Shown here one piece after another: positions 9,701-19,426 of a stretch of 64,000 bases of DNA; the first letter of the stretch is position 1, and every line of letters starts with the position of its first letter. A model generated the notes under the pieces. The model saw nothing but the letters and a program-made list of their open reading frames with translations. It did not search any database and had not been told where the DNA came from. Source of the stretch: Acaryochloris sp. CCMEE 5410 (GTDB lineage: Bacteria; Cyanobacteriota; Cyanobacteriia; Thermosynechococcales; Thermosynechococcaceae). A program made the translations under genes and the position numbers. The stretch lies in assembly GCF_000238775.2 (NCBI RefSeq), contig NZ_AFEJ02000002.1, positions 310,001 to 374,000 on the forward strand. The letters run 5' to 3'.

Positions 9701-11926
9701 TTAGGAGCGCTCTACGGCATTAACATCAGCTTTTTTCTTTTTTTTCTTGGCTTTTGACTGTTCGCCCCCGGAATTCTCTCCATAATAATCTTGAGCATAG
9801 TAATAATAATAACTATCTGGCTCGTTTTCAGGTATAACACCATTAATGACAAGTCCTAAAACCTTCTGGCCAGCACGTTCCAATGCATCTTTTGCAGATT
9901 GAGCAGAGCCAGTGTCCACTAAGCCTGGACGAGTTACTAAGAGAATACCGTCCGTCATTTTACCGAGTAATAGGGCATCGGCGGCAACGGCTAGGGGTGG
10001 AGAATCAATCAGTACGTAATCATAGGCTTGATGAAATTCTTCAAGCAATACAGCCATGTGATGGGAGTCAATTAAAGGCACTGGGTTAGGAGGGGTAACC
10101 CCTGCCGTGAGAATATCAAGCTGATCATCCTCAGGGCGGATAGATTCATGCCAATCTTTTTGCTCCACCAAAACGTTACTTAATCCCAATGTGTTTGGCA
10201 ATTCCCAAACTTGGTGTTGAGAGGGGCGTCTCATATCAGCATCGATAACTAAGACTCGGTGCCCCAGTTCACCCAACGCTAAAGCCAAGTTGGCCACAAC
10301 GGTTGATTTCCCTTCTTTAGGAATGGAACTGGTGACCACAAAAACCTGTACATGGTGATCCGAGCTCAGGAACTTAAGATTTGCCTGCAACATTCGATAG
10401 GATTCACTCACGGAAGAACGAGGAGAATCTCGAACTACCAAATCAGGGGTGGGACGATCCAACCCCTTACGGGTCATCTTTTCAGCATCTTTCAGTAATG
10501 GAATATTACCTAGAACTGTATAGTCAAATAGATCTTTTGCTTCTTGGACTGTCTTAACAGAAGTATCCAGCGCTTCCAATAGCAGTGCAGTCCCAATTCC
10601 CAGCAGCCCACCTAGAATAAAACCCACTGCAAGGTTAAACACTTTACGGGGAGCAATTGGTTCTTTGGGTTGGAGTGCAGCAGCGATAATTCGAACATTG
10701 CCAATATTTTGGTTCTCACTAATCGTAATTTGCTGCAATGCTTTTAATAATTCCTCATAGGTCGTTTGAGCAACAATCCTATCCCGCTCTAGAGCAATTA
10801 ATTGCTGCTCTAACTGAGGGATTACGCCTTGCCGACGCTTGTTTTCAGCTTGGGTTTGAGCCAAAGAAAGCACTTGTTTCTCCAACCCTAAGCGCTCAAC
10901 TTCAGCTTCAACCAAAGCATCCGTTAAAGATTGCCGAGATTCGCCTGCTTGAAGATTGCGAAGCGGCTGGGCTTGATTGCTCTCGACAATCTCGCTTGTT
11001 TGCTTTCCCAACACCGCTTTAAGAGCAGTTCTTCTATCTTTAAGGTCAAGAATGGTGGGATGGTTCGGTTGAAAAACTTTTTGGGCTTCAGCCAGTTTTC
11101 GCTCATTTTCTTGGTAGTCGGCCAGCGCTTGCTGAACCACTGTCGATTGGCTCAAGGCATTGATATCTTCGCCTTGCTGGGGAGAAAGCCCCAACTTGTT
11201 TCTAAGCGCACGGCTTTTTGCCCTCGCATTAATAAGAAGGCTTTGCATTTTAGCCGTTTCTTTGTAAAACTCGCCTTCAACCTCCACAGACACCTTAGCT
11301 TCTTCTTCTAAAGCAATAATTCCGTTCTTTTCTTTAAACCGTCGTAAAGAGAGATCCAGATTTTTCAGTTTTGCGGCAACCTCTGGAACCTGTTTTTCAA
11401 TAAATACCCTTGCCGAGGCCGCTTCAGCTCGATTCGTTTCAATATTATTCTTGAGATAGTCATTCATTAGCCGATTGACAACATCAGCGGACTCTTTTGG
11501 ATCAATGCTTTTGTAGGTGACCTTTAGGACATCGGTATCCCTAACATTAAAAACATTCAAGGCTTCTAGGAAGTCCTTGGTTTCTAGAGGTTGATCCTCA
11601 TCATCGACTAACTTCAGCGCAGTAATGGTTTGTCTTAGAATCGGTTCTGAGCGAATAATCTCTGCTTCTGTTTGGACCGGACTACTTTTGGTAGACAACG
11701 CTTCTAGGGCACCCAGCCCTCCTATCTCCAAATCAGAAATGGATGCACTTTGTTTCTTAAGTAGAAGCTTACCTTCTGCTTCATAAACAGGCTTTTGCAA
11801 AAATGTTGCCAATGCAGTTAGAACAAAAACCGAGCCAAATACAGCCGTTGCAGGTATCCATCGACGTCTAAGTATGCGGAGGTAGTTGCGGATATCGATG
11901 CTTTCATCTGTATACTCATTACTCAT
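9701..11926 (-). CDS. Wzc-type polysaccharide chain-length regulator with tyrosine autokinase
   Basis: The 741-residue inner-membrane protein has an N-terminal Wzz domain with a membrane segment (about 25-50), long periplasmic coiled coils (170-400), a second membrane segment after the [10 protein letters not shown] proline-rich motif (about 425-450), and a cytoplasmic BY-kinase domain with Walker [11 protein letters not shown] near 530, [11 protein letters not shown] and YVLIDSPPL. The C-terminus carries the expected tyrosine cluster ([14 protein letters not shown]), followed by an unusual run of six lysines. Such proteins control capsule or exopolysaccharide polymerisation and export. I chose the ATG at 11926 over a TTG two codons upstream. 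It heads the cysC-rfb block. Confidence 0.93.
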   Translation of the reverse strand: MSNEYTDESIDIRNYLRILRRRWIPATAVFGSVFVLTALATFLQKPVYEAEGKLLLKKQSASISDLEIGGLGALEALSTKSSPVQTEAEIIRSEPILRQTITALKLVDDEDQPLETKDFLEALNVFNVRDTDVLKVTYKSIDPKESADVVNRLMNDYLKNNIETNRAEAASARVFIEKQVPEVAAKLKNLDLSLRRFKEKNGIIALEEEAKVSVEVEGEFYKETAKMQSLLINARAKSRALRNKLGLSPQQGEDINALSQSTVVQQALADYQENERKLAEAQKVFQPNHPTILDLKDRRTALKAVLGKQTSEIVESNQAQPLRNLQAGESRQSLTDALVEAEVERLGLEKQVLSLAQTQAENKRRQGVIPQLEQQLIALERDRIVAQTTYEELLKALQQITISENQNIGNVRIIAAALQPKEPIAPRKVFNLAVGFILGGLLGIGTALLLEALDTSVKTVQEAKDLFDYTVLGNIPLLKDAEKMTRKGLDRPTPDLVVRDSPRSSVSESYRMLQANLKFLSSDHHVQVFVVTSSIPKEGKSTVVANLALALGELGHRVLVIDADMRRPSQHQVWELPNTLGLSNVLVEQKDWHESIRPEDDQLDILTAGVTPPNPVPLIDSHHMAVLLEEFHQAYDYVLIDSPPLAVAADALLLGKMTDGILLVTRPGLVDTGSAQSAKDALERAGQKVLGLVINGVIPENEPDSYYYYYAQDYYGENSGGEQSKAKKKKKKADVNAVERS

Positions 11927-12146
11927 TGGCAATATGGGGTCTTCTTAATTCATTTCAGAGCAAAGGGTTGAGGATAATTTAGCTTTCAGCTATGCAAATG
12001 GCAAATTTCCTTGAAGGTTACCATCTCATATTCCCTGGAATGGAACATTACTTTTTGCATTAAACCATTCCTCGGTGAAGATTTGAGAAGTAGAACTGGA
12101 TGTCCAATAATTGGCACATACATGGTTTCCCCCCTTCGGTCAAAAA

Positions 12147-13103
12147 TCACTGAGGCACTTGGGAAATTATTGTATTTCGTTCCCAGAAAATTTCTTGGGC
12201 AAATCCTTGAATGGTTGGGTGAGAGTCAGCTAGTTCGATACGCCGTTCGGACAACAAGCAATACTCCTCATCAATTTCTATACCGATAAATTGTCTTTGC
12301 AGTTTTTTAGCCACAACAGACGTTGTGCCACTGCCCAAGAAAGGATCTAGCACAGTATCTCCAGGGTTGCTACTGGCCAGTATAAGCTTTGCAACTAATT
12401 TCTCGCTTTTTTGAGTGGGGTGATCCGTATTTTCTGGCATGGACCAAAAAGGTATCGAAATATCAGTCCATAAATTAGACGCAAAGGTATCTCTAAAGTT
12501 GCCATTTTCCGTTTGAGACCAATCTTTAGGAGACCCATCTGGACGTCGATAGGGGGCTAGTACCCGTCGCCGTTGCTTCACAGCTTGACTATTAAAGGTG
12601 TATGTGTTCGAATTTGTGCAAAACCAAATATCTTCGCTTGCATTTTTCCAATTAGAACGGGCACCTCTCCCTTTCTCGCGCTCCCATGTAATCCGGTTAC
12701 GGACCTGAAAATGAGAAGTTGCAACTGTGAAAATTGAAGCCGATGAGAACCAGTCACCACAGATATATATCGAGGCATCAGGACGTAGTAGGGGTTTGAG
12801 CTTAGAACAAATATGATCTAACCATTCGGTATAGGCTGCAACAGATTGCTTGGCAAACGTTCGACCATTAAAGACTTTGTTCAGGTTGTAAGGTGGGTCA
12901 AGAATCAGCAAGTTGATACTGCTTTGAGGCAGTTTGGGAGCTATATCGAGGCAATCTCCTTGAACTGTAATATCTACCTTTGGCGATGTTTTTGTAATAT
13001 TTTTGACGAGTTTCAATCTCAACCGCTCTCGGTCTGCCGTACTGAGGGTCAATGTACGGTTCATAGGGGCTCTTTTCTTTTGTGTTTGAGGTAGGTCTGA
13101 CAT
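12147..13103 (-). CDS. Orphan beta-class DNA methyltransferase (N6-adenine or N4-cytosine)
   Basis: The 318-residue protein has the catalytic motif LDPPYNL near residue 70 before the AdoMet-binding motif VLDPFLGSGTT near residue 258. This motif order defines the beta class. DPPY favours N6-adenine methylation but does not settle it. TRD-like sequence lies between them (RNRITWEREKGRGARSNW and following). No restriction endonuclease gene is adjacent, so it looks like a solitary methyltransferase, possibly with an epigenetic role. It is divergent from pyrE. The recognition site cannot be read from the sequence. Confidence 0.9.
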   Translation of the reverse strand: MSDLPQTQKKRAPMNRTLTLSTADRERLRLKLVKNITKTSPKVDITVQGDCLDIAPKLPQSSINLLILDPPYNLNKVFNGRTFAKQSVAAYTEWLDHICSKLKPLLRPDASIYICGDWFSSASIFTVATSHFQVRNRITWEREKGRGARSNWKNASEDIWFCTNSNTYTFNSQAVKQRRRVLAPYRRPDGSPKDWSQTENGNFRDTFASNLWTDISIPFWSMPENTDHPTQKSEKLVAKLILASSNPGDTVLDPFLGSGTTSVVAKKLQRQFIGIEIDEEYCLLSERRIELADSHPTIQGFAQEIFWERNTIISQVPQ

Positions 13104-13190
13104 AATCCAGTGTCTTACCTATATAAGCAGTTCCAAGAGGGTGCCTAGCACCTAAACTAATTAACGTTAGCTCAATTTCCACAAATTTTG

Positions 13191-13718
13191 ATGAACAAAG
13201 CAGATCTGGCAAAAGCAATTTATGAAACGTCCCATATCACAGGTGAGTTTTTACTGCGATCGGGGCAAGTGAGCCATGAGTATTTTGATAAATATTTATT
13301 TGAAGCAAATCCAACTTTGTTGAAGGCCATCGCCGAACATTTAGCCGCCATGCTCCCCACTCCTGTGGATGCCTTAGCCGGTTTGGAAATGGGCGGCATT
13401 CCGATTGTGGCAATGCTATCTCAAATCAGTGGATATCCATCCCTTTTTGTCAGAAAGAAGGCGAAACCGTACGGTACCTGCAAACTAGCGGAGGGAGGAG
13501 AAATTGAAGGAAAACGGCTAGTCATCATTGAAGATGTGGTGACTTCAGGTGGACAGATCAAACTTTCAGCCCAGGACTTACGTTCCCTAGGCGCTACGGT
13601 TACGGATGTCATGTGTGTCATTGATCGTGAAGCCGGTGGACAAGCCAATCTAAATGCTGAAGGTTTAACGCTCCATCCCCTATTTACGATGACAGAATTA
13701 AAGCAGTCAGCTCAATAG
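13191..13718 (+). CDS. pyrE: Orotate phosphoribosyltransferase
   Basis: PyrE joins orotate to PRPP to give OMP in pyrimidine synthesis. The 175-residue protein carries the PRPP-binding signature VIIEDVVTSGG, the flexible-loop FVRKKAKPYGT and the N-terminal SHITGEFLLRSGQVSHEYFDKY. I chose the ATG at 13191; the TTG one codon upstream is unlikely. It is slightly shorter than some homologues but complete in motifs. It is monocistronic by spacing and divergent from the methyltransferase gene. Confidence 0.95.
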   Translation: MNKADLAKAIYETSHITGEFLLRSGQVSHEYFDKYLFEANPTLLKAIAEHLAAMLPTPVDALAGLEMGGIPIVAMLSQISGYPSLFVRKKAKPYGTCKLAEGGEIEGKRLVIIEDVVTSGGQIKLSAQDLRSLGATVTDVMCVIDREAGGQANLNAEGLTLHPLFTMTELKQSAQ

Positions 13719-13866
13719 TCCCTTAGCTTCCAATGGCTTACCTTCAAATCGTTGCTCCTAGAATAAGAACCAGATGCAACCATTGCTTTCAATTATGGAT
13801 TGAGAAATAGTGATACGGCTCTTCAGATCACTCCCTGTTAGTTGGGCAAGGAAGATTGTGGGATTG

Positions 13867-14685
13867 ATGATGCGTTCGCATCTACCGATCACGACTTTTC
13901 TATGTTTTTCAATCTTGACCGGATGTAGTTTCTTCTCAACCTTCCCCCAATCAAAGGTTGACCACTTAGCTCTCGGGAATCCTAGTCAAGCCAGAGTCGT
14001 CTTGGCCAATAGTAATAATTATTTGATAAAAAAGCCTCAATTTGCCCTGTCTTACAACCGCAGCAAGGGAATTCCCAACTGGGTGAGTTGGCAGCTGGAT
14101 CAGACTTGGTTAGGAGACGTCGAACGTCGCAATGATTTTCGAGCGGATCAAAGCTTGCCGCCAAAATGGGAGAAAGTTGATTCGAGAGACTATAGCCGGA
14201 GTGGCTATGATCGAGGGCATATGGCTCCTTCTGGTGATCGAACTAATTCAGAAGTCAACAATTCTGCAACCTTCGTCATGACCAATATTGTGCCCCAGCG
14301 GCCAGATAACAACCGAGGGCCATGGGTTGACCTGGAGAATTACTGTCGAGATTTAGTGGATGAAGGCAAAGAGCTATTCATTATTGCGGGAGGATATGGG
14401 AAACGAGCTGCGATCGCAAAAGGAAAAGTCACTCCTCCCCAAAGCCTCTGGAAAATCATCGTCGTAATGGATGAAACAACATTAGGTGTAAAGGGTATTT
14501 CTACCAATACTCCAGTAATTGCCGTTGATATTCCCAATAAGCAGGGGATTAAATCCCATGAATGGCAACGGTACATTGTCACCGTTGACCATTTAGAACA
14601 AGAAACGGGGTATGACTTCTTGTCTAATATCCCCGACCCCCTTCAAGCTAAATTAGAAAGCCAGAAAGCTGTTTTAAGCACATGA
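13867..14685 (+). CDS. DNA/RNA non-specific endonuclease lipoprotein (NucA family)
   Basis: This is a beta-beta-alpha-metal nuclease of the Serratia/Anabaena NucA type, which degrades DNA and RNA outside the cytoplasm. The active-site DRGH lies at residues 115-118 (YDRGHMAPSGDR), with the metal-binding Asn region TNIVPQRPDNNRGPW after it. From the ATG at 13867 the N-terminus reads as a lipoprotein signal with lipobox LTGC, so the enzyme is probably anchored in a membrane. A GTG at 13810 would add 19 residues ahead of the signal and is less likely. No inhibitor gene is adjacent. Confidence 0.92.
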   Translation: MMRSHLPITTFLCFSILTGCSFFSTFPQSKVDHLALGNPSQARVVLANSNNYLIKKPQFALSYNRSKGIPNWVSWQLDQTWLGDVERRNDFRADQSLPPKWEKVDSRDYSRSGYDRGHMAPSGDRTNSEVNNSATFVMTNIVPQRPDNNRGPWVDLENYCRDLVDEGKELFIIAGGYGKRAAIAKGKVTPPQSLWKIIVVMDETTLGVKGISTNTPVIAVDIPNKQGIKSHEWQRYIVTVDHLEQETGYDFLSNIPDPLQAKLESQKAVLST

Positions 14686-14855
14686 AAGAGCAGACTGCAA
14701 AAATCATGCTCAGTACTTCCTCATAATCTGTACCCCACACTCCACGCCCACTCTAGACACGGCAATAGAGACATCTGAATATGATAAGATCCTCGGATGG
14801 CTCGTACCGAGTTCAATCCTATCCTGGCAAAGTCTAAGCCCATTCCGGTTAGTTT

Positions 14856-16238
14856 ATGGTATCCCTCCAACCACCAGATATCAGCTCATCTACTCCAATC
14901 GCGGAGACCTCTCCCAACCAGCAAATACTTCCTCTATCTGCCGAAATTGATCAAGCAGGACAGATGGTTATTGGTGGATGTTTGGTTACCGATCTCGTTA
15001 AGCAATTTGGCTCTCCCCTTTACATCGTAGATGAACTCACCCTAAGGACTGCATGCCAACAGTACCGTCTCTCATTTCAAAAATTCTATCCTGGGCCATC
15101 TCAAATCCTCTACGCCTCCAAAGCCTGGAGCTGTATGGCTATCTCCGCACTAGTCGCTAATGAGGGCTTAGGACTAGATGTAGTATCAGGGGGTGAACTA
15201 TACACCGCCCTACAAGCAGGTGTGGATCCTGAAACGATCTATTTTCACGGCAATAACAAATCAGTGCCTGAGCTGGAAATGGCGCTGTCTTGTGGCTGTA
15301 CCATCATTGCGGATAACTGGCTTGAATTAGAACAACTCACAGAAATTCTCGCCACAATCGATGCCTTGCCAAACCCTCCTCGGGTCATGCTCAGAATTAC
15401 CCCTGGTATTGAATGCCATACTCATGAATATATTCGAACAGGCCATCTAGATAGTAAATTCGGTTTTGACCCGAACCAAATCGATCAGGTCTTGTCCTTC
15501 GCTCAAAAAAACCCTCAAATTACTTGGGTTGGCTTTCATGCTCATATTGGGTCTCAAATCTTTGAGCTGCAACCTCATCAAGATCTCACCAGTGTGATTG
15601 TCGAGTGGTTAGCTAAAGCACAAGCTTTAGGCTTATCCATGAACGAACTCAACATCGGTGGCGGTTTAGGTATTCGTTATGTTGAGTCAGATGACCCACC
15701 CAGTATCGCTCAATGGTCAGAGATCGTCTGCAACGGCATTGCACAAGCCTGCCAAACAGCCAATATTCCACTTCCAAAGCTACTCTGCGAACCAGGACGC
15801 TCCCTAGTAGGTACATCCTGCATTACGGCTTACACGGTGGGAGCCAAAAAGAACATTCCCGATATCCGCACTTATCTTTCTGTAGATGGTGGAATGTCCG
15901 ATAATCCCCGCCCCATTACGTACCAATCCGTTTACAGTGCTGCCATTGCCAACCACATGGACTCTTCTGCAACAGAAATCGTCACCGTAGCAGGTAAACA
16001 TTGTGAATCTGGGGATGTTTTGCTGAAAGATATCCCTCTTCCTCCAAGTCTCCCTGGAGATATTCTGGTTGTAATGGGAACAGGAGCATACAATTACAGC
16101 ATGGCATCCAATTACAATCGAATCTCTCGACCTGCTGCCGTTCTGGTACAAAACGGAGATGCCAACTTAATTCTTAAGAGAGAAACTTATCAAGACCTTA
16201 TTCGTCAAGATTGTTTGCCAAGACATCTAGAGCAATAG
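14856..16238 (+). CDS. lysA: Diaminopimelate decarboxylase
   Basis: LysA decarboxylates meso-diaminopimelate to lysine using PLP. The 460-residue protein has the PLP-binding Lys89 in YASKAW, the glycine loop NIGGGLGIRY, the substrate-binding CEPGRSLVG and the C-terminal HCESGDVL with the catalytic Cys. It is fold-type III, and the length is normal for cyanobacterial homologues, which have an N-terminal extension. It stands upstream of cdaA and uppS, a common cyanobacterial arrangement that links cell-wall precursor chemistry, c-di-AMP and undecaprenyl synthesis. Confidence 0.96.
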   Translation: MVSLQPPDISSSTPIAETSPNQQILPLSAEIDQAGQMVIGGCLVTDLVKQFGSPLYIVDELTLRTACQQYRLSFQKFYPGPSQILYASKAWSCMAISALVANEGLGLDVVSGGELYTALQAGVDPETIYFHGNNKSVPELEMALSCGCTIIADNWLELEQLTEILATIDALPNPPRVMLRITPGIECHTHEYIRTGHLDSKFGFDPNQIDQVLSFAQKNPQITWVGFHAHIGSQIFELQPHQDLTSVIVEWLAKAQALGLSMNELNIGGGLGIRYVESDDPPSIAQWSEIVCNGIAQACQTANIPLPKLLCEPGRSLVGTSCITAYTVGAKKNIPDIRTYLSVDGGMSDNPRPITYQSVYSAAIANHMDSSATEIVTVAGKHCESGDVLLKDIPLPPSLPGDILVVMGTGAYNYSMASNYNRISRPAAVLVQNGDANLILKRETYQDLIRQDCLPRHLEQ

Positions 16239-16350
16239 GTTGGTTAAACCTCATAGCGATAACCAAGCTAGCCCTCTATTTACTAAATATTGCACTAATT
16301 ACTGATAACGCTAAACTGACATAGGTATACGAAAAGGTTAGGCCAAAGGC

Positions 16351-17265
16351 ATGGACGGGGTTAAGGAATGGCTGATAAACCATGACTGGGTTCAGACCTT
16401 TCGTTCCTTAATTGATATCAGCCTCGCTTTAGCTTTAACGTATATGCTGCTCTTAGTCATTGCTGAGCGGCGAACCCTATGGATGGTAAGAGGTGTCGTT
16501 TTTCTTGTTCTAGCAACCGTTGCTAGCAAACTACTGCAATTCAATTACCTCAACCAATTACTCACTTTCTTACTCATTGGCTCTGCCGTAGCCATGGCCG
16601 TCATTCTGCAATCAGAAGTCCGACGATTTCTGGAGCAATTGGGAAGAGGCGAACTGTTGAAAATGTTACGTCCCGCGCAGCAGGTCACCCAAAATCCAGA
16701 TAACATCATCGATGAAATTGTTGATGCAATTAAAGAACTCTCCCAAAATCGGACCGGCGCTTTACTCATCATTGAAACTCGAAATATTCCGATTGATGAA
16801 CGAGACTTTTCAGTACCAGGAATAAAGTTAAGTGCAGAAATTTCTCGGGAGCTCATCCAAACCATTTTTCAAACAACTACCTTGTTACACGATGGTGCCC
16901 TATTGATCCGAGGGGACAGGATCGTTTCAGCTGGCGTTATTCTACCTATTTCTGAACAGACCGCTTCTCGCCAATTAGGCACTCGCCACCGTGCAGCGAT
17001 GGGGATCACAGAACGGGTTGATAATTGTGTCTGTATCGTCGTTTCCGAAGAGACCGGCTCCATCTCCCTGGCTGAACAAGGTATACTGAGACGCCCTTTA
17101 ACTAGCAGTAAATTGAGAGAACTGTTGGCTGATCGATTAATCTTATCTGTGGATAGAGAAGTTGTCACCCCAAGCTTGAGAAGTTTAGGCAGGAAAATCA
17201 GAAAACAAATCTTTTCTTTGCTTTCTCTCATATTCCCATTGCTCAAATCTCGCAAGAATATATGA
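16351..17265 (+). CDS. cdaA: Membrane diadenylate cyclase CdaA
   Basis: CdaA condenses two ATP into cyclic di-AMP, the messenger for osmotic and cell-wall homeostasis. The 304-residue protein has three predicted N-terminal membrane helices (about 20-95) and a DisA_N catalytic domain with LLHDGALLI near residue 180 (the DGA motif) and GTRHRAAMG near 212 (the RHR motif). Both motifs are intact, so it should be active. Its TGA overlaps the uppS ATG as ATGA, implying translational coupling. No CdaR-type regulator gene is adjacent. Confidence 0.95.
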   Translation: MDGVKEWLINHDWVQTFRSLIDISLALALTYMLLLVIAERRTLWMVRGVVFLVLATVASKLLQFNYLNQLLTFLLIGSAVAMAVILQSEVRRFLEQLGRGELLKMLRPAQQVTQNPDNIIDEIVDAIKELSQNRTGALLIIETRNIPIDERDFSVPGIKLSAEISRELIQTIFQTTTLLHDGALLIRGDRIVSAGVILPISEQTASRQLGTRHRAAMGITERVDNCVCIVVSEETGSISLAEQGILRRPLTSSKLRELLADRLILSVDREVVTPSLRSLGRKIRKQIFSLLSLIFPLLKSRKNI

Positions 17266-18014
17266 CGTTAAATTCAAGTCTTCCAAAGCAACTCCCTTCA
17301 GACCTAGATGTTCAGCGACTGCCCAAACATGTCGCCGTCATCATGGATGGTAATGGGCGATGGGCCAAGCAGAGAGGATTACCCCGCATTGTCGGACATC
17401 GTCGTGGAGTAGATACCCTGAAGTCACTCCTGCGTTGTTGCAAAGATTGGGGAGTCCAAGCACTCACAGCGTATGCTTTTTCCACAGAGAATTGGGGACG
17501 TCCGCTTGATGAAGTGGAATTCTTGATGATGCTATTTGAAAGGGTTTTGCGTCGCGAATTACAAGAGATGATTGATGAAGGCGTACAAATACACTTTGTC
17601 GGTGATTTAGAAGCTCTGCCATTGACGCTACAAACAGAAATACAGCGAGCGATGACTGCGACAAAAGACAATCACACCATCAAATTTATCGTCGCCACTA
17701 ATTACGGAGGTCGTAGAGAAATTATTCAAGCATGCCGCAATATTGCCTCTAAAGTTCAGCATAATCAAATCAACCTGGATGATATTGATGAAAGCTTATT
17801 TGAACGGCATCTATATACAGCCGGAATTATAGACCCAGACCTGTTAATTCGAACCAGTGGAGAAATGAGAGTCAGTAATTTCCTCTTGTGGCAAATGGCC
17901 TATGCTGAACTCTATGTTACCAAGACCCTATGGCCAGACTTCGATCGAGATGAGTTCCATCAAGCCCTTAAAGACTTCCAAGATAGGCATCGAAGATTTG
18001 GTAAAGTCAACTAA
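17262..18014 (+). CDS. uppS: Undecaprenyl (cis-prenyl) diphosphate synthase
   Basis: UppS adds isopentenyl units in cis to make the C55 carrier used for peptidoglycan and polysaccharide assembly. The 250-residue protein has the substrate-binding [12 protein letters not shown] (about residues 28-39), the FSTENWGRP loop and [15 protein letters not shown] near the C-terminus. All are diagnostic. It overlaps cdaA by four bases and ends the operon; the next gene is on the other strand. Confidence 0.97.
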   Translation: MTLNSSLPKQLPSDLDVQRLPKHVAVIMDGNGRWAKQRGLPRIVGHRRGVDTLKSLLRCCKDWGVQALTAYAFSTENWGRPLDEVEFLMMLFERVLRRELQEMIDEGVQIHFVGDLEALPLTLQTEIQRAMTATKDNHTIKFIVATNYGGRREIIQACRNIASKVQHNQINLDDIDESLFERHLYTAGIIDPDLLIRTSGEMRVSNFLLWQMAYAELYVTKTLWPDFDRDEFHQALKDFQDRHRRFGKVN

Positions 18015-18180
18015 TTATTTAGTAAGATGCTGCATATTTTGCATAAATTACTGATAAGCCTAAGTAAGCCCAGTTCAAATTAAGTCCATTTTTTAAGGTT
18101 CTTCTACTGAAGAATACAGGTTTTCACTCACGGAAAACTAGGAGTTTTAGCATATCTCAAGCTTAGGCCAAGTGATACCA

Positions 18181-18462
18181 CTAAGGACCAGAAAACACTG
18201 CATCCTCAATATCTTGGCGGCTTAAAGAGTACTTGAAGGTTCGTTGAATATCGCGTTCAGTGGAAACAGCTGGCACGTATACAACAGACAACTCCTCGAT
18301 ATCTAGCCATATTTCTGCCTTCCACTGATCGCGCTCAACACGCCAAAGATGCAAATCCTGAGAATCTTGGTGGCATCCAAGCTGGTGAAGCCATAGCTCA
18401 ATTTGAGGAAGAGGATGATTATACAGCGGAGTTTTAGGATCTGGCAAACAGGATTCAGTCAT
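18181..18462 (-). CDS. DUF3143 family protein
   Basis: A 93-residue soluble protein of the cyanobacterial DUF3143 family. Recognisable features are the N-terminal TPLYNHPLPQIELWLHQLGC, the WRVERDQWKAEIWLDIEELSVVY strand region and the C-terminal LSRQDIEDAVFSGP. No function is established. It lies downstream of a J-domain gene on the same strand, an arrangement I recall from other cyanobacteria. Confidence 0.88.
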   Translation of the reverse strand: MTESCLPDPKTPLYNHPLPQIELWLHQLGCHQDSQDLHLWRVERDQWKAEIWLDIEELSVVYVPAVSTERDIQRTFKYSLSRQDIEDAVFSGP

Positions 18463-18487
18463 TAGCTAACTCTTACAACTTAGACAC

Positions 18488-18628
18488 AAATTGATCGAGA
18501 GTATGTCACCTTTGCAAGTATATAAATTTTGAAAGTAACAGCTTGGCATCTGAAATCAAGGCTAGCAGGAATTACTGAAATGAGTATAAACACTCAGACA
18601 CGAAGGTGACATACTCCCAAATTGATCA
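18488..18628. repeat. Inverted-repeat element, possible degenerate MITE
   Basis: A perfect 14-bp inverted repeat, GAGTATGTCACCTT at 18499-18512 and its complement at 18603-18616, encloses about 90 bases. Each arm is flanked on the outside by AAATTGATC (18488 and 18618). It lies in the 337-base gap between the DUF3143 and J-domain genes. There is no coding content. It may be a small non-autonomous element or a pair of operator-like sites. Confidence 0.5.
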
Positions 18629-18799
18629 ATAGTTGGGTGCTTAATTATAAAGAAAAACACGAGGTCAATGAAGGAGAGTTGAAGATGCCCATAACTCATC
18701 AAACGAGGTTCAATACTAAATCTTCCTAAAACCACATCATCATATGCTAAAAAGCAATAGAGAGAATCGTCTTACAAACTCCTAAAGAAAATTTCAAAT

Positions 18800-19243
18800 T
18801 CATATCAGGTAAAGAGTAGCAAGTCCTACAAACATCATTTCTCCACGGGCAAAACCCAACACCACAGCCAAGATTAAACACCCTAAGAAGGTTATACACA
18901 AAATTAATAATGCAACAAGCTCGCCAGAAGACAAAGGACGTTCTTGGATTTGAACCTGTGAAGATGCCACTGGATTATCTGAACTGCGCACCTTCTGCAC
19001 GGAGGTATATTTGGCAGGCGAAACACCTAAACGATAATCATATGATTTTCTTAGTTCAGGACTACTCAAAACACTATATGCATCATTAAGTTGTTGAAAT
19101 TTTTGGATCGCAGTTTCCTTGGGTAAAGCCGTTGTGTCGGGATGGTAAACCTTGCTCTTTCTTCGATAAGCATCATGGATCTCATCACTAGAAGCTCCAG
19201 GAGAAAGATCTAGCAACTGGTAGAAATTTGAATCCATCGACAT
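18800..19243 (-). CDS. J-domain protein with C-terminal membrane segments
   Basis: The 147-residue protein starts with a J domain (FYQLLDLSPGASSDEIHDAYRRKSKVYHPDT) that contains the HPD motif needed to stimulate DnaK ATPase. A short linker follows, then two hydrophobic segments at the C-terminus (LVALLILCITFLGCLILAV and the last 15 residues). It is therefore a membrane-tethered Hsp40 without zinc finger or substrate-binding domain. I chose the ATG at 19243; another in-frame ATG is at 19237. It precedes DUF3143 on the minus strand and follows the strong hairpin at 19300-19367. Confidence 0.88.
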   Translation of the reverse strand: MSMDSNFYQLLDLSPGASSDEIHDAYRRKSKVYHPDTTALPKETAIQKFQQLNDAYSVLSSPELRKSYDYRLGVSPAKYTSVQKVRSSDNPVASSQVQIQERPLSSGELVALLILCITFLGCLILAVVLGFARGEMMFVGLATLYLI

Positions 19244-19299
19244 CACTCTAGTTCAAGCTTTTTATAATTCTGTGCTAAAAATTCAACACTCAAAGAAAT

Positions 19300-19367
19300 T
19301 CCTAATACATATTGTAAGCAAGCTCTATCTCTTAGTCGATAGAGCTTGCTTACAATATGTATTAGGA
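19300..19367. terminator. Perfect 30-bp hairpin, probable terminator or palindromic repeat downstream of pilC
   Basis: Bases 19300-19329 and 19338-19367 are exact reverse complements around an 8-base loop. The hairpin lies between the end of pilC (19427) and the start of the J-domain gene, both on the minus strand, so it can end pil transcription. The following bases on the minus strand read AATTTCTTTG, a weak U-tract. The stem is far longer than a normal terminator stem and is not GC-rich. Confidence 0.75.
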
Positions 19368-19426
19368 GCTAGCGAATTTTAGCGTAAATCACACTTAAAC
19401 CGAGTAAATTACTGAATAGCCCTTTA

